Shown: positions 22,470 to 32,841 of the stretch, piece after piece
How positions within the stretch are numbered: position 1 is the stretch's first letter
How the letters are laid out: the number at the start of each line of letters is the position of its first letter
Assembly (NCBI GenBank): GCA_050084985.1
Contig: JBITNC010000001.1
Span: 66,774,001 to 66,838,000 of the forward strand
Reading direction: 5' to 3'
Origin: Nageia nagi
Taxonomy: Eukaryota > Pinophyta
DNA length: 64,000 nt
Position numbers and translations under genes: made by a program
The notes under the pieces: model-generated
What the model was told of the DNA's origin: nothing
Databases searched by the model: none
Seen by the model: the letters and a program-made list of their open reading frames with translations, nothing else

Positions 22470-23960
22470 GAACGAAGAAAACTGCTTTTAACAAAGCTCT
22501 TGCATTATCTTTAGGTTTACATGAAACTAGAGAATGATATTATTATTATCCCTTATTACAACAAACTACACATATCACATGGGTTTGTTTTGCTCTTGGA
22601 AAGATAAAGGTTTGCTCACACTAACTTTGCATTGAGACAGATCACCATATCTCTAGAGACCAACATATATGCATTCTATACAAGATGAGGCTAGATACTG
22701 AATAGGATTTTATATTCATTTATCCCATATACTATGAAATTAAAGGTTGGTTCTATTGCTTATTCATAGGTGCCCACACTTTGAAATCATAGATGAATTA
22801 TGAGTTATAGATTTATCACATCTCATTTTCAACGCAAGTGACTATGAATCAAAAGCAACACCTGACCCTTGAAGACTCTTGAAGGGCTACTTATCAACAT
22901 ATTACTATTCAACTCACTAGGGTTACTTCCTTTGGTTTCAACATCATGAGCTTCTTTTAAACCTCAAATGCTCAAGGAACCCCTTAATTCTCCATATGTA
23001 GACTTTCTGCCTCATTCGAGCCTATTGTTTTTGACACTCTTTTTGTCTACTTCCCACTCTTACATATTGGAGCCACTCTAGATGCTCCTTAATTCTTCTT
23101 ACATGTAATTTTTTATAGTCCCATTAACCATTTTTTAGTCACGAACATTAATATCAAATTTCAATTTTTTACAATTTTAAAAATAAACCTATACTATTTT
23201 AGAGTAATCTTTAGGTTTACATGAAACTAGAGAATGCTTCTATTATCATCCTTGATTATATCAAACTAAATATATCACATGGTATTCATTTTCCTCTCAT
23301 GTAGATAAGGGCTTTATCACACCAACTCCATATTAAGACAAACCACCATATCCTTAAAGAATAACATATATTTAAACTATGCAACATGGAACAAAAGACT
23401 GAAGAGTATTTCATATTCATTTGCCCAATCTACTATGAAATTTGAGGTTAGTTCAATTTTTATTCAAAGGTGCCCATATTTTGAAATCATGTAAATTATG
23501 AAACAAAAAATGCATCATACTTTATATCGAAGAAGCCACTCGCCTTAGATAGAAAATGACCGTCGATAGATCTTACTACACAACAAGTTTAAAACTTATC
23601 ACATCTTATTTTCAACCATCTGAAACTATGAATCAAATATCCATGAAGACTCTAGAAGAATTACCCATTGAAAACATTACTATTAAACCCACTAAGGTTA
23701 CTTCCTTAGGTTGCAACATCATGAGCTTATTTACAAACTCAAATGTTGAAGGAGCCCCTTGACTCTCCATATGTAGACTTTTTGCCTCACTCAGACCTAT
23801 TGTATTTGACACTTTTTTGTCTACTTCTCACTCTTACACATTAGAACTGCTCTAGATGCTCATTTACACTTCTAATATATATTTTTTATAGTCCCATTGA
23901 CCATGTTTTGGTCACCTTCGAACATTAATATTAAATTTTAATTTCAATTTCTAATAATCA
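22470..23960 (+). repeat. 0.7-kb direct duplication
   Basis: Two adjacent divergent copies, about 22500-23190 and 23205-23950. Both begin near 'tttaggtttacatgaaacta' and share 'ctccatatgtagacttt' and 'tttttatagtcccatt'. They sit just downstream of the LINE RT and may be its 3' part plus a second partial copy, or an unrelated duplicated block. A 68-codon frame in the second copy (23556-23762) is disrupted in the first, so it is not evidence of a gene. Confidence 0.6.
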
Positions 23961-24819
23961 TTCTCATCATAATTGGCTTGCCATAATATAACATTCCTTC
24001 TTGTCTTTATGCCCATCATCCTTTTTTTTTTCATTTTAATCCTTTTACCTTTCCTATTTTTCCTAAGCCTTACCCTTGCCATTGTTTACCAAAAGTTCTT
24101 GACTCCTAGATTCTTAATGCCTATATCAACCTCATCTTGAAGAAGGTATATATATTTTTATACATGCCCATATACTTCTTTATTTATAGGCTAGAGAAGG
24201 TATATATATTTTTATACAATTTGAATTTTAAAATACATTATATCTCCATATTTAGAATTATCCAAACCACTTTTAAAATAGCCATGAGATGATGCAATGA
24301 TCTTTTTCCAAATAAAACATTTTCTAGAAACCCTTTTAAATATCAACAACTACTTCCACATCATCACATGTCCTTGTACCACATAATCCTATGGATAATT
24401 CTAGAACATATATCTTCTAGATATTACCCATGGATATTTTTTTTACTTACCATTACTTACTTTCACCATTAACCTTTTACCATTTACCATTTACCATTTA
24501 CCATTCCCTTTACCATTTACCATTTACCATTTACCATGTACCATCTACCATTTACTGTTTTAATTTTTACCAGACTTCACCAACTTAAAGCCCCCATAGT
24601 ACACTTGTATTACTAATCAATGTTACGTCACTATCTCTTTATTCTGGTTGCCCATTATTCCATTGCGGCTATTACTGTAGCTTATTGGTGACATTGTTAT
24701 CTTGCACAACAAGTTGATTGCTAGACACTATTATTGATTATGACACATATCACTTACATAAAGATACTATATATTTACTAGAAAAAATTAACGATGACAT
24801 CTTCTCCCCCTCCTAATTT
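23961..24819. other. A+T-rich spacer with heptamer satellite
   Basis: No coding signal. It includes a 25-bp direct repeat (agaaggtatatatattttta...) at about 24140 and 24194, and the ATTTACC heptamer run described separately. Confidence 0.45.
24474..24556. repeat. Heptamer microsatellite (ATTTACC)n
   Basis: About eleven copies of a 7-bp unit ATTTACC, with one interruption (ccctttacc) near 24507 and substitutions at the right end. Simple-sequence repeat formed by slippage. Confidence 0.85.
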
Positions 24820-25742
24820 CTACTTCATCCTTAGAGCAAGAAAGTCTTTAATTGGGATCTTGAAAAATCTTTAACTTATTTGGTTGACTCACTTAGAAAT
24901 TAGAGTACCATTCAATTCTTCAAGTTTGTACATTCGATTATCATGAACTACTACTATCTTGTAATGGTCCACTTCACTTTGGTAACAACTTACTGTATTT
25001 TCTTTTATGATGCCTAAAATCATATACCATGACTAGATCATTGAACTTGAATGGAGACCATTTCAACTTCTTGACAAAATACTCCTTTTGTTTGATTTTT
25101 GTCTTTTAATAGTCTCATTAGCTACTTAGTACATCTCTTCTAGTTGTTGATGTTGTACCAATCTATCACTAATAGATCATCCTTCATCCTTTATTTTCCT
25201 TGATATAGTTCATAAAGTTGGAACATCAAATTCAATAGGCAAAATCAGATCAATTCCATGTGCTAAATGGAAAGGAGAATACCCAATAGATGTTTTTATT
25301 ATATCTCTATATGCATGTAGTGCTGCATGAATCCTTTTATCCCATGTACATACCTACAATACTGCATGCTTAGCAAGTATTTGACATAAGGCATGATTAG
25401 TATGTGCTAGCCTGGCCATTGATGTTTGGGTTTGTAAGTGGTTTCCTTTCTATGCTTGATTGCAAATTGACTTGTCAAAGATCCTACTACCTCATTGATG
25501 AAGTGGGTTCCTTGATATGCCACAATCTCAAATAGACATCCAAATCTTGTCATAGTACACTCATACAAAAATCTTGCTACCTCTTTCTTCCATTGATGCC
25601 TTTTTAATGGTCTTTCTTCTATCCATATAGTCAAATAATTTGTAGACACAATAATATATCTATTTCGCTTCAGTGTAGGAGGGAGTGGTCCTACAATATC
25701 AATTCCCAATTTTAAAATGGCCCTAAAGGAAGAATAGGACAT
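24820..25742 (-). pseudogene. Ty3-gypsy integrase fragment (broken)
   Basis: The minus strand begins near 25742 and carries GIDIVGPLPPTLKRNRYIIV, the start of a gypsy integrase core. The second catalytic Asp is replaced by Tyr (VAYQGTHF near 25530), so the site is dead. The C-terminal integrase part continues, with a stop and frame changes, past 25400 to about 24820. No LTR, RT or gag was found beside it, so it is an orphan fragment. Confidence 0.78.
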
Positions 25743-25821
25743 AATGGTGTTGATGTTGTTCTACAATTTCGATAAAGATTGAAAAACATCACAACTTTTA
25801 CAATAACTGAAACAATCTTTA

Positions 25822-26530
25822 CACTACTACAATAAAGGGGAATAGCATCCTAGCAGGCATCGTTTCCCTTTGTAATTTTTTTTATATATTTTTGACCATA
25901 GATCAACACTATGTTAGATGCTAATTGACATATCATAGCAAGCATCGATTCGGGTGTCGCCCATAAAGATCCAAATAACATCCTTTTGTTATCTTCGATG
26001 GTGCCATTTAGCATCCATATTAGCATCTTTTATAGAGCTTTTTCATGTATATTTTAGCGTTCAATATAGTGATTCTTTGATTCTATTAAGTGTCATTTAT
26101 TGTATCCCTAATTGCATCTCTTAGAGTCCAATTTGGCATTTCATATAGCATCTCTTGTATTATCTTTTGCAACTAATATAGAGTCGTGTGGGGTGTCATT
26201 TTGTGTATGTATGCCATCTCAAACAATGTCCAACATTCCATCTAATATAGCATCTGTTATATCATCATTAGTGGCATCATTTACCATCTCAAATAGCATC
26301 TCTTATAGAGTTGTTATTGGCATCCTTTTCCACCACATATAAAGTTCTTATAGCATTGTTAGTGGCATCTTTTTCATCTCATAAAGCGTCTCTTATAGAG
26401 TTGCTAGTGACATCCTTTTCCATATCATATAGTCTCTTATAGTGTTGTTAGTGGCATCCTTTACGTCTCATATAGCATTGATAATATCGTCTTGTATAGA
26501 ACACAATATTAATGGATGTGACATCTACTA
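25822..26530 (+). mobile_element. CACTA/EnSpm-type terminus with subterminal repeats
   Basis: The sequence at 25822 starts CACTACTACAATAAAGGGG, the typical terminal inverted repeat of plant CACTA elements. It is followed by about 700 bp of degenerate short repeats built on 'tagcatc', 'ggcatcc' and 'tcttatagagttgttagtgg'. These resemble the subterminal transposase-binding arrays of the family. The opposite end and a transposase were not found next to it, so this is one end of an element or a deletion derivative. Confidence 0.6.
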
Positions 26531-26720
26531 TAGCATCTATTATGGAGTCGAAATAATATTAAAAAAATAAGAAATTATGATTTATTTTAGTTTACATATT
26601 ATTTATTTATTATTATTATTTATTAATTTATGATTTATTAATTTATTATTTAATTTATTGACATATTATTTATTATTTATGATTTATTTTATTATTATAT
26701 TTTATTTAGTTTAGTTTAGG
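26531..26720. repeat. Low-complexity TTATTTATT tract
   Basis: Mostly permutations of TTATT and TTTA, with no information beyond simple sequence. It separates the CACTA terminus from the first PPR fragment. Confidence 0.7.
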
Positions 26721-27030
26721 AGTAGTTGAAAATGGTTTGTCATCGACTTTTGTGTTTTGAATGCTTTGATAGACATGTATGAAAAATATGGAAGAATAGA
26801 CAAGTCCCAAGAATTATTTGATAAGATGCATGTTGCAAACATAGTTTCATGGACGACAATGATTAGAGGATATGTAGTCTATGGTTACAACAAGGATCCC
26901 TTAAGGTCTTGGTCCAATGAAGCACTTGGTAACCAACCCTGATAGCATAACCTTTGTATGTGTTCCACTTGCATGCAACCATGCTGTTTGGTGGATGAGG
27001 GCTGTAAATACTTTAAAACAAAACATGGTC
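26721..27030 (+). pseudogene. PPR gene fragment 1
   Basis: The frame reads LIDMYEKYGRIDKSQELFDKM, then ANIVSWTTMIRGYVVYGYNK, typical S- and P-type PPR helices from a PLS-class protein. A partial motif follows after a frameshift (FVCVPLACNHA-like near 26955). These proteins bind organellar RNA and, in the DYW class, direct C-to-U editing. This piece is too short and broken to function. Confidence 0.7.
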
Positions 27031-27089
27031 TAATTCCACCCAAAAAAATCTTGGTATTTTAATATATAGATAATGCAAAATCTACATCA

Positions 27090-27870
27090 GCCTATAAAGA
27101 CATTACTACATAGAATTTGGGCCCTCATGATTGATTCAAACATAGACACAAGATAACATAATGATTCCAAAAAAAAATGAATGTACAAAATATAAAGGCA
27201 AGAGAAAAGTATAATTAAGAGTTTCTCTTCTCTTTTCATACCTAAGTACCAAGTTACTTGTAAGCTCTTCTCTAATGATAAATACAAGAGCAAAGTATTA
27301 CAAAGAGTATTAAAATAAGGCTTTCACAAATACCCCATCAATATAGATTGCCAATTACATTCACTTGATAATATGATGTCAGTAATCAACAACAATGTCT
27401 ATTCGTACAAATATTTAATAACAAAACTTTTTTTAAAAATGAAATGAAACATGGTTTCCTTTCTACTTGAAAGCATGCAACATGTCATTATGCAAGACTC
27501 TTTAGATCTTCCATTACTTTGCATTCACCAATAATCTCCATAAGAATATTCTCCATGTTTAAAATAATGGAATCGGTTCACATCCCTCATAAAAATGTCC
27601 CTTGCAATAATCTTGGAGATAAACTCGATTGCATTATGGAATTCATTGCATACTTGAAGGTTATTCACAAATCTAATAATGGTTCCAAGGAGATTCATTA
27701 ACAATCCAAATGCAATTGCAAACTTTTCAATATGCTAGCAGAGAAGCAATTCTTTATTGTCAACCTTCACATCATGCAACATAGGTATTATATTTGGAAT
27801 ATACCCTGCTACCTTAACAATATCTAATTATCAGGTGTAAAACCAAGATCTGTACCCTTTTCCCATGTTC
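27090..27870 (-). pseudogene. DYW tail and 3' flank of a PPR gene, inverted
   Basis: On the minus strand, 27870 down to about 27545 encodes a decayed DYW domain. Pieces are PMLHDVKVDNKELLL, EKFAIAFGLL, FISKIIARDI and RDVNRFHYFKHGEY, ending in G-D-Y-W before the stop. The zinc-ligand CxxC/HxE residues are only partly kept. The following 27090-27545 matches, as a reverse complement, the 3' flank of the DYW tail on the plus strand at about 41400-41780. So a whole gene end including non-coding flank was inverted relative to its relatives. Confidence 0.72.
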
Positions 27871-27877
27871 TTCCAAC

Positions 27878-28470
27878 ATGTATCATGATGGGAGGTGTAG
27901 ATATGCAATGATAGGAATATATGTAATGCATGGCTTTGAAAAGGATGCCCTTAAACTCTTTGATTTGATGAATGACTTAGGAACCAAACTTGACATCATA
28001 GCCTTTATATGTGTTCTAATTGCATGCAACCATGCAAGTCTAGTGATTGAGGACTATAAATACTTTAATAGCATAAGTGACTCTTATTGCATTACTCCTA
28101 GGATGAATCATTATACATGCATTGTTGACCTTTTTGGTCGAGCATTCTATCTTGAGGAAGCTTTGAACTTCATTATCAATATGCCTGTAAACCAGAATTG
28201 GAAGTGTGGAGATATATGCTTGGTGCTTGTAGATCACATAAAAATTTAGGAATAGGAGAATTTGTGGCAATGATCCTTCTTTTTTTGAAGCCTAAAAATG
28301 CTTCATCTTATGTTTTTCTTTCAAATATTTATGCTGAAGTAGGCAAGTTGGATGATATGTTCAAAGTGTAAGGATATTGACAAAAGATAGAGGAATCAAG
28401 AAGATACCATAATGTAGTCAGATTGAAATTGATAAAATGGTACATTATTTTCTTATAGGAGATAGATCAC
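27878..28470 (+). pseudogene. PPR gene fragment 2 with E domain
   Basis: Plus-strand PPR motifs (IGIYVMHGFEKDALKLFDLM, FICVLIACNHASLV, HYTCIVDLFGRA) lead into an E-type region with SSYVFLSNIYAEVGKLDDM near 28310. After breaks comes an E+ segment with GDRSHPQT near 28460. Several stops and frameshifts are present. Homologous order recurs at 28495-29075 and 40330-41460. Confidence 0.72.
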
Positions 28471-28494
28471 ACCCACAAACATAGGAGATATGTT

Positions 28495-29075
28495 GTGGTT
28501 GTGAGTGCCCTGATAGACATGTATGCAAAATATCGAAGAATAAATAAGGCCCAAGAATTGTTTGATAAGATGCATGTTGCAAACATAGTTTCATGGACTG
28601 CAATGATTAGAGGATATGCAGTTCATTCCTACAACAAGGATTCCCTTAAAATATTTAGTCCAATGAAGCACTTGGTAACCAAACCTAAAAACATAACTTT
28701 TGTATGTGTTCTACTTGCATGCAACCATTCAAGTCTGGTGGATGAGGGATGTAAATACTTTATTAGCATGAGTGATTCTTATTGCATTATTCATGGGATG
28801 AATCATTATACATGCTGAAGTGGGTAGGTTTGATGATGTTCAATTTGTAAGGATATTAACAAAAGATAGATGAATCAAGAACATACCTAGATGTAGTTGG
28901 ATTCAAATTAACAAAAAGGGTCCATTCTTTTCTCACAGGAGATAGATCACACCCACAAACATAAGAGATAGATGGAAAATTGAAGAAATTATCAAATGAG
29001 ATGAAGGCAACAAGGTATATTACAAATACAATACTTGTGATGCTTGTGAAATTATTCTTGCTTCCATACAACTAG
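28495..29075 (+). pseudogene. PPR gene fragment 3 with E/E+ remnant
   Basis: An open stretch of 107 codons (28495-28818) contains LIDMYAKYRRINKAQELFDK, IVSWTAMIRGY, FVCVLLACNHSSLVDEGCKY and ends HYTC. A deletion then joins it directly to an E-domain piece (AEVGRFDDV near 28820). An E+ remnant with a GDRSHPQT-like segment lies near 28940, and part of the DYW start near 29000. Part of the E domain is missing, so it is a pseudogene. Confidence 0.72.
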
Positions 29076-30376
29076 TTCTAGCATGTGCAATACACATATT
29101 TTGAATCTAATGCATTCACTCATATTAAACAAAATAACATTCTGAACATACCATTGAAATCACATCCAACTTATTTAAAGCACTAAATTTAGAACACATC
29201 CACATCATTATCATCATCAAAATATCATGTCATTTTCATCATCAAAATATATTAATCATATCCATATCATATTATCATAAGTCACTGTCATGGTATAAAA
29301 ATGTCATCATAAGTTCATCAAAGTATCCATATCCTCAATCAGCCTCAAGCTCACCACTAGGAAATATAAGGTGATCATTCTACTAATCACTAAAATCATC
29401 ATCATTATCATCATGTTGAAGAATAACAACATCATACCAATATCATACCATGAGAAATAACATCACCATGAGCACCATCATCACTAGAAACATATCCTAT
29501 CGACACCTGCAATTAATCCAAAAAAATGTTAGTAAAAATAAAAAATATTAAATCTTATGCATATTAATTTTTGGTTTAAAAAGTAGTAATTACTTACTCC
29601 ATTATCCACACAACATTGCAACTTGTCCCATCCCTCGTGGACACCATAAGATAATTATCCATCGGTTGGTTGACGGTTATATGTTTCCACCTACAACAAA
29701 TTAATGGTGTGGATTAGTGATAAGATGAAGCACTTGGAACCAACTCTAAGATTCTTGCACAATGACATGGTGCATACTTTTAGGTAGAAAGAAAATTGAA
29801 ATATTTATGCTGAATTGGGCAACTAGGATGATACTAAAAAAGAGACCTTCAATCCTGTATTTTCCTATGCTTCCAGAATGGTGCAACTTAAGTTTTCTTG
29901 ATGCTATGAAGCAAGAGCGGAATGCAAGCTCTTGTGGCAATTATTCTCTAGAACTCCTAGTATAACGTTCTTCTTTTTCTACCACTCTCTTCACCAAATT
30001 ATTGTATACTTCTTTGGAAAGAGTAGCTTTTCTTTTCATAATGGAATGTTGCTCAGTTGGAACTTTTTCAATCCCTTACATCACTTTTTTCCTTTTCCTC
30101 TTGATTCTCCATTTGTCTTCAAATTGCCCTTGAAGTTGGAGGATCAATACATTTTTTCTCCAAGTACGCTAATAAAATAATAGTTTTAATTTTTTGGAAT
30201 ATAAGTGTACAAGGTAAAACACTATTAGTAATAAACTATAATTAAATTTACATACCATGCCCACTTTGATTTCTCCATGGTTTATCTAATATCTTTTGAA
30301 ATTCAGTGCAAGCGTCATTCCTGATTGCTTCAACAAATAAGAGCCTTAAACAATAAGAATTTCAAATATTACTAAA
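29076..30376. other. Spacer with ATCATC-rich sequence and a PPR-derived scrap
   Basis: About 29170-29480 is rich in 'atcatc' and 'catcaaaatat' permutations. Around 29735-29830 the sequence resembles PPR gene ends elsewhere in the window ('gaagcacttggaaccaact', 'ctttYaRgtagaaag'), so it is probably PPR wreckage. No clear gene is seen at 29830-30376. It ends at the CTAAT target site of element D. Confidence 0.45.
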
Positions 30377-30381
30377 CTAAT
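30377..30381. repeat. Target duplication CTAAT of element D, left copy
   Basis: CTAAT precedes the left LTR, and an identical CTAAT follows the right LTR at 37637-37641. This is the perfect 5-bp duplication expected of LTR-retrotransposon integration. Confidence 0.92.
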
Positions 30382-31236
30382 TGTTTACAAATAAAATTGA
30401 GCGTGCAAATAAATAAATAGGTAAATATTTACAAACTCAATATTATCTGTATTTGAGCTACGGATAGCAATTTATTCTAAATAGCAATAAACAAAATAAC
30501 CAATTCAGAAATGTAATTGTACCAACCAAGACTGTAATTTGTGTACTTACCTCATGGAACGTACCTGACAACGAAAGATGAAGATATTGGCGATGTACTA
30601 ATAATGAGCCGCCTTTCCAACAACGTAGTGACCTGTGAAGATGCAAAAAGAGGACCGTAGGTGGTCCGTTTCAGTGATATAAGAGCACCGACAGTGTTCT
30701 TTAGTTCATAAAGGAGCACCAGCAACCTTCGTTTGATGATTATTAACTTCTCAATCAAGTTCAGAACTTCAATACGGATGTCTCAGATAGCAGTGTGATA
30801 TCAGAATAGATCGTGGATGTCAGGATAGCTCGCGAAAGGAAGCACACAAACCACAACCTTGTAGGCGGTACCAAGAGATACCTTAAGGGGTTGCCACTTA
30901 CAAGACCATACGCGGGATCGTGTGTATCCTTATTATGTGGACTTACTATTAGATCCCTTATTTATATAGATAATAGATAATACAACCCATGGGTCGACAT
31001 GCATCTACATAAATAAGGCTAATTCACAACATTCTAGATAAACACACCAATAAACAAGATAATTTATACAATATTCAAGATAATTCATGCAATATTCAAG
31101 ATAATCATTATAAGATTCACCTTTAAAACAAACATTGATATTATCACTTTAAAGCATTCCAGACATATACGTAGACCAAGCATGTTTTCATTAATTTATT
31201 GATTTAAGAACATAAATTCATTTTTATGTGTTAACA
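30382..31236 (-). repeat. Element D 3' LTR
   Basis: 855 bp, starting TGTTTACAAATAAAATTGAG and ending GTGTTAACA. It is nearly identical to 36783-37636 with scattered substitutions, for example a difference in the GGACC palindrome (30652-30667 versus 37053-37068). Small minus-strand frames inside both LTRs are paired and are not genes. Confidence 0.93.
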
Positions 31237-31255
31237 GATGCCCCACTTTGGATGT
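31237..31255 (-). other. Polypurine tract of element D
   Basis: Read on the minus strand, a purine-rich AAAGTGGGGCATC run abuts the 3' LTR. This is the position of the plus-strand primer in gypsy elements. Confidence 0.65.
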
Positions 31256-31564
31256 GAAATCGAAAGAAACATGAGGTGAGTTGAGATTTTGCATTCAAAG
31301 TAAAAACACAATATCATAGCAAACAATTTGACAAGTAATGATAAACACTAACCATCCTAAACTTAAACAAAATCATGACAAAGCTTGTTAGTACTAGATA
31401 TGGGTTGAGAGAACTCCCTTTTGATATTACCTTGGGCATGCTTGCCCCTTGCATTTTACCGTAGAAGGTGATAGCCTGATATATCTGATAATCTGATAAT
31501 CTTGCCGCAATGCTGATGACCCATGACAACAAAACCTGACAACACACATGACAACCTGACGACA

Positions 31565-31745
31565 ACTTGACAAGACCACATCACAAGATAAGACATGGTA
31601 ACCATGACAACACACATGACCACATCACAAGACAAGACATGATAACCATGACCACACACATGACCACATCACAAGACAAGACATGATAACCATGACCACA
31701 CACATGACCACATCACAAGACAAGACATGATAACCATGACCACTC
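31565..31745. repeat. 44-bp tandem array
   Basis: About four copies of a 44-bp unit containing 'cacatcacaagacaagacat' and 'gataaccatgac'. The 'accatg' anchors fall at 31601, 31645, 31689 and 31733, exactly 44 bp apart. It lies directly upstream of the 97-bp array in element D. Confidence 0.85.
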
Positions 31746-31750
31746 ATAGG

Positions 31751-32332
31751 GGAGAGCTAAGTTCCATACAACTGAGACTTCGCACCAAGAGGTATGCTGC
31801 AGTTGCATAAGAACCGAACTCTGCAAAACAAATGATAAGCTGATAGGGGAGAGCTAAGTTCCACACAACTGAGACTTCGCACCAAGAGGTATGCTGCAGC
31901 TACATAAGAACCGAACTCTGCAAAACAAATGATAAGCTGATACGTGAGAGCTAAGTTCCACACAACTGAGACTTCGCACCAAGAGGTATGCTGCAATTGC
32001 ATAAGAACTGAACTCTACAAAACAAATGATAAGCTGATAGGGGAGAGCTAAGTTCCACACAACTGAGACTTCGCACCAAGAGGTATGCTGCAGTTGCATA
32101 AGAACCGAACTCTGCAAAATAAATGATAAGCTGATACGTGAGAGCTAAGTTCCACACAACTGAGACTTCGCACCAAGAGGTATGCTGCAGTTGCATAAGA
32201 ACTGAACTCCGCAAAACAAATGATAAGCTGATACGTGAGAGCTAAGTTCCACACAACTAAGACTGCGCACCAAGAGGTATGCTATAGTTGCATAAGAACC
32301 GAACTCTGCAAAACAAATGATAAGCTGATAAT
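31751..32332. repeat. 97-bp tandem array, six copies
   Basis: Six units start at about 31751, 31848, 31945, 32042, 32139 and 32236, a constant 97-bp period. Each contains 'gagagctaagttccacaca', 'ttcgcaccaagaggtatgct' and 'aaatgataagctgata'. Variants alternate (taggggag versus tacgtgag), suggesting higher-order duplication of two unit types. Overlapping minus-strand frames here are repeat translations, not genes. The array ends about 360 bp upstream of the TATA box of the antisense gene and may act as its enhancer or as a recombination site. Confidence 0.9.
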
Positions 32333-32688
32333 GGGGGCTGAAACTCTATCGAGAGGCATGATAAGCTGATAACACAGGTTTGCAAACATGAAACTCAGCA
32401 ATATTCTCCTGGATATAATGTTGATCAAGCACCTATGATGTACCCATGATACTTGGATAAGCTGATTTACTGGGTAAAGGAATGCGGGCGGTCCTTTCTG
32501 GTAGACTGAGAACACCGACGGTCTTCGTCTAAGGCCGCAGGTGGTCCTTTTCTTGAGGATTCATCGAAAACTGTGAAGATCAGACCCCTGCGAATCACCC
32601 CTGGATTCCAGATTAATACCTGGTTGCTTACTCACGTACGCTGAATGCTCAAATTGAAATTATCTTGAGGTGTGTGCCCTAACATTTC

Positions 32689-32697
32689 TATAAAAGG
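32689..32697 (+). promoter_or_regulatory. TATA box of the PMD gene
   Basis: TATAAAAGG, a strong plant TATA motif, lies about 150 bp upstream of the first ATG (32842). It faces the PMD gene, opposite to the element's own LTR transcription. The transcript would start near 32720-32730. Confidence 0.6.
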
Positions 32698-32841
32698 GGC
32701 CCCACCCTTCCTCATTTGATCACACTATCATTTTCATAGCTGAGAGCATCTTAGAGCTTGGGAGACTGAGTCAGAGGGATCTAGTTAGTGATTTTGTCGC
32801 TATCACTAGGTGATATTTCTTACGTTGCTGTGCTGCCCACT

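Noticed and set aside
30458-30758. Minus-strand frames in the left LTR of D, with twins at 36859-37159
   Set aside because: They lie wholly within LTR sequence, are duplicated only because the LTR is, and match no family.
31565-32332. CRISPR-like regular repeats
   Set aside because: Units are directly adjacent without unique spacers, no cas genes exist, and the DNA is a plant retrotransposon.
31751-32515. Overlapping minus-strand frames of 68-87 codons with repeated near-identical proteins
   Set aside because: They are translations of the 97-bp tandem array (97 is not a multiple of 3, so each unit opens a frame in a new register) and carry no independent signal.
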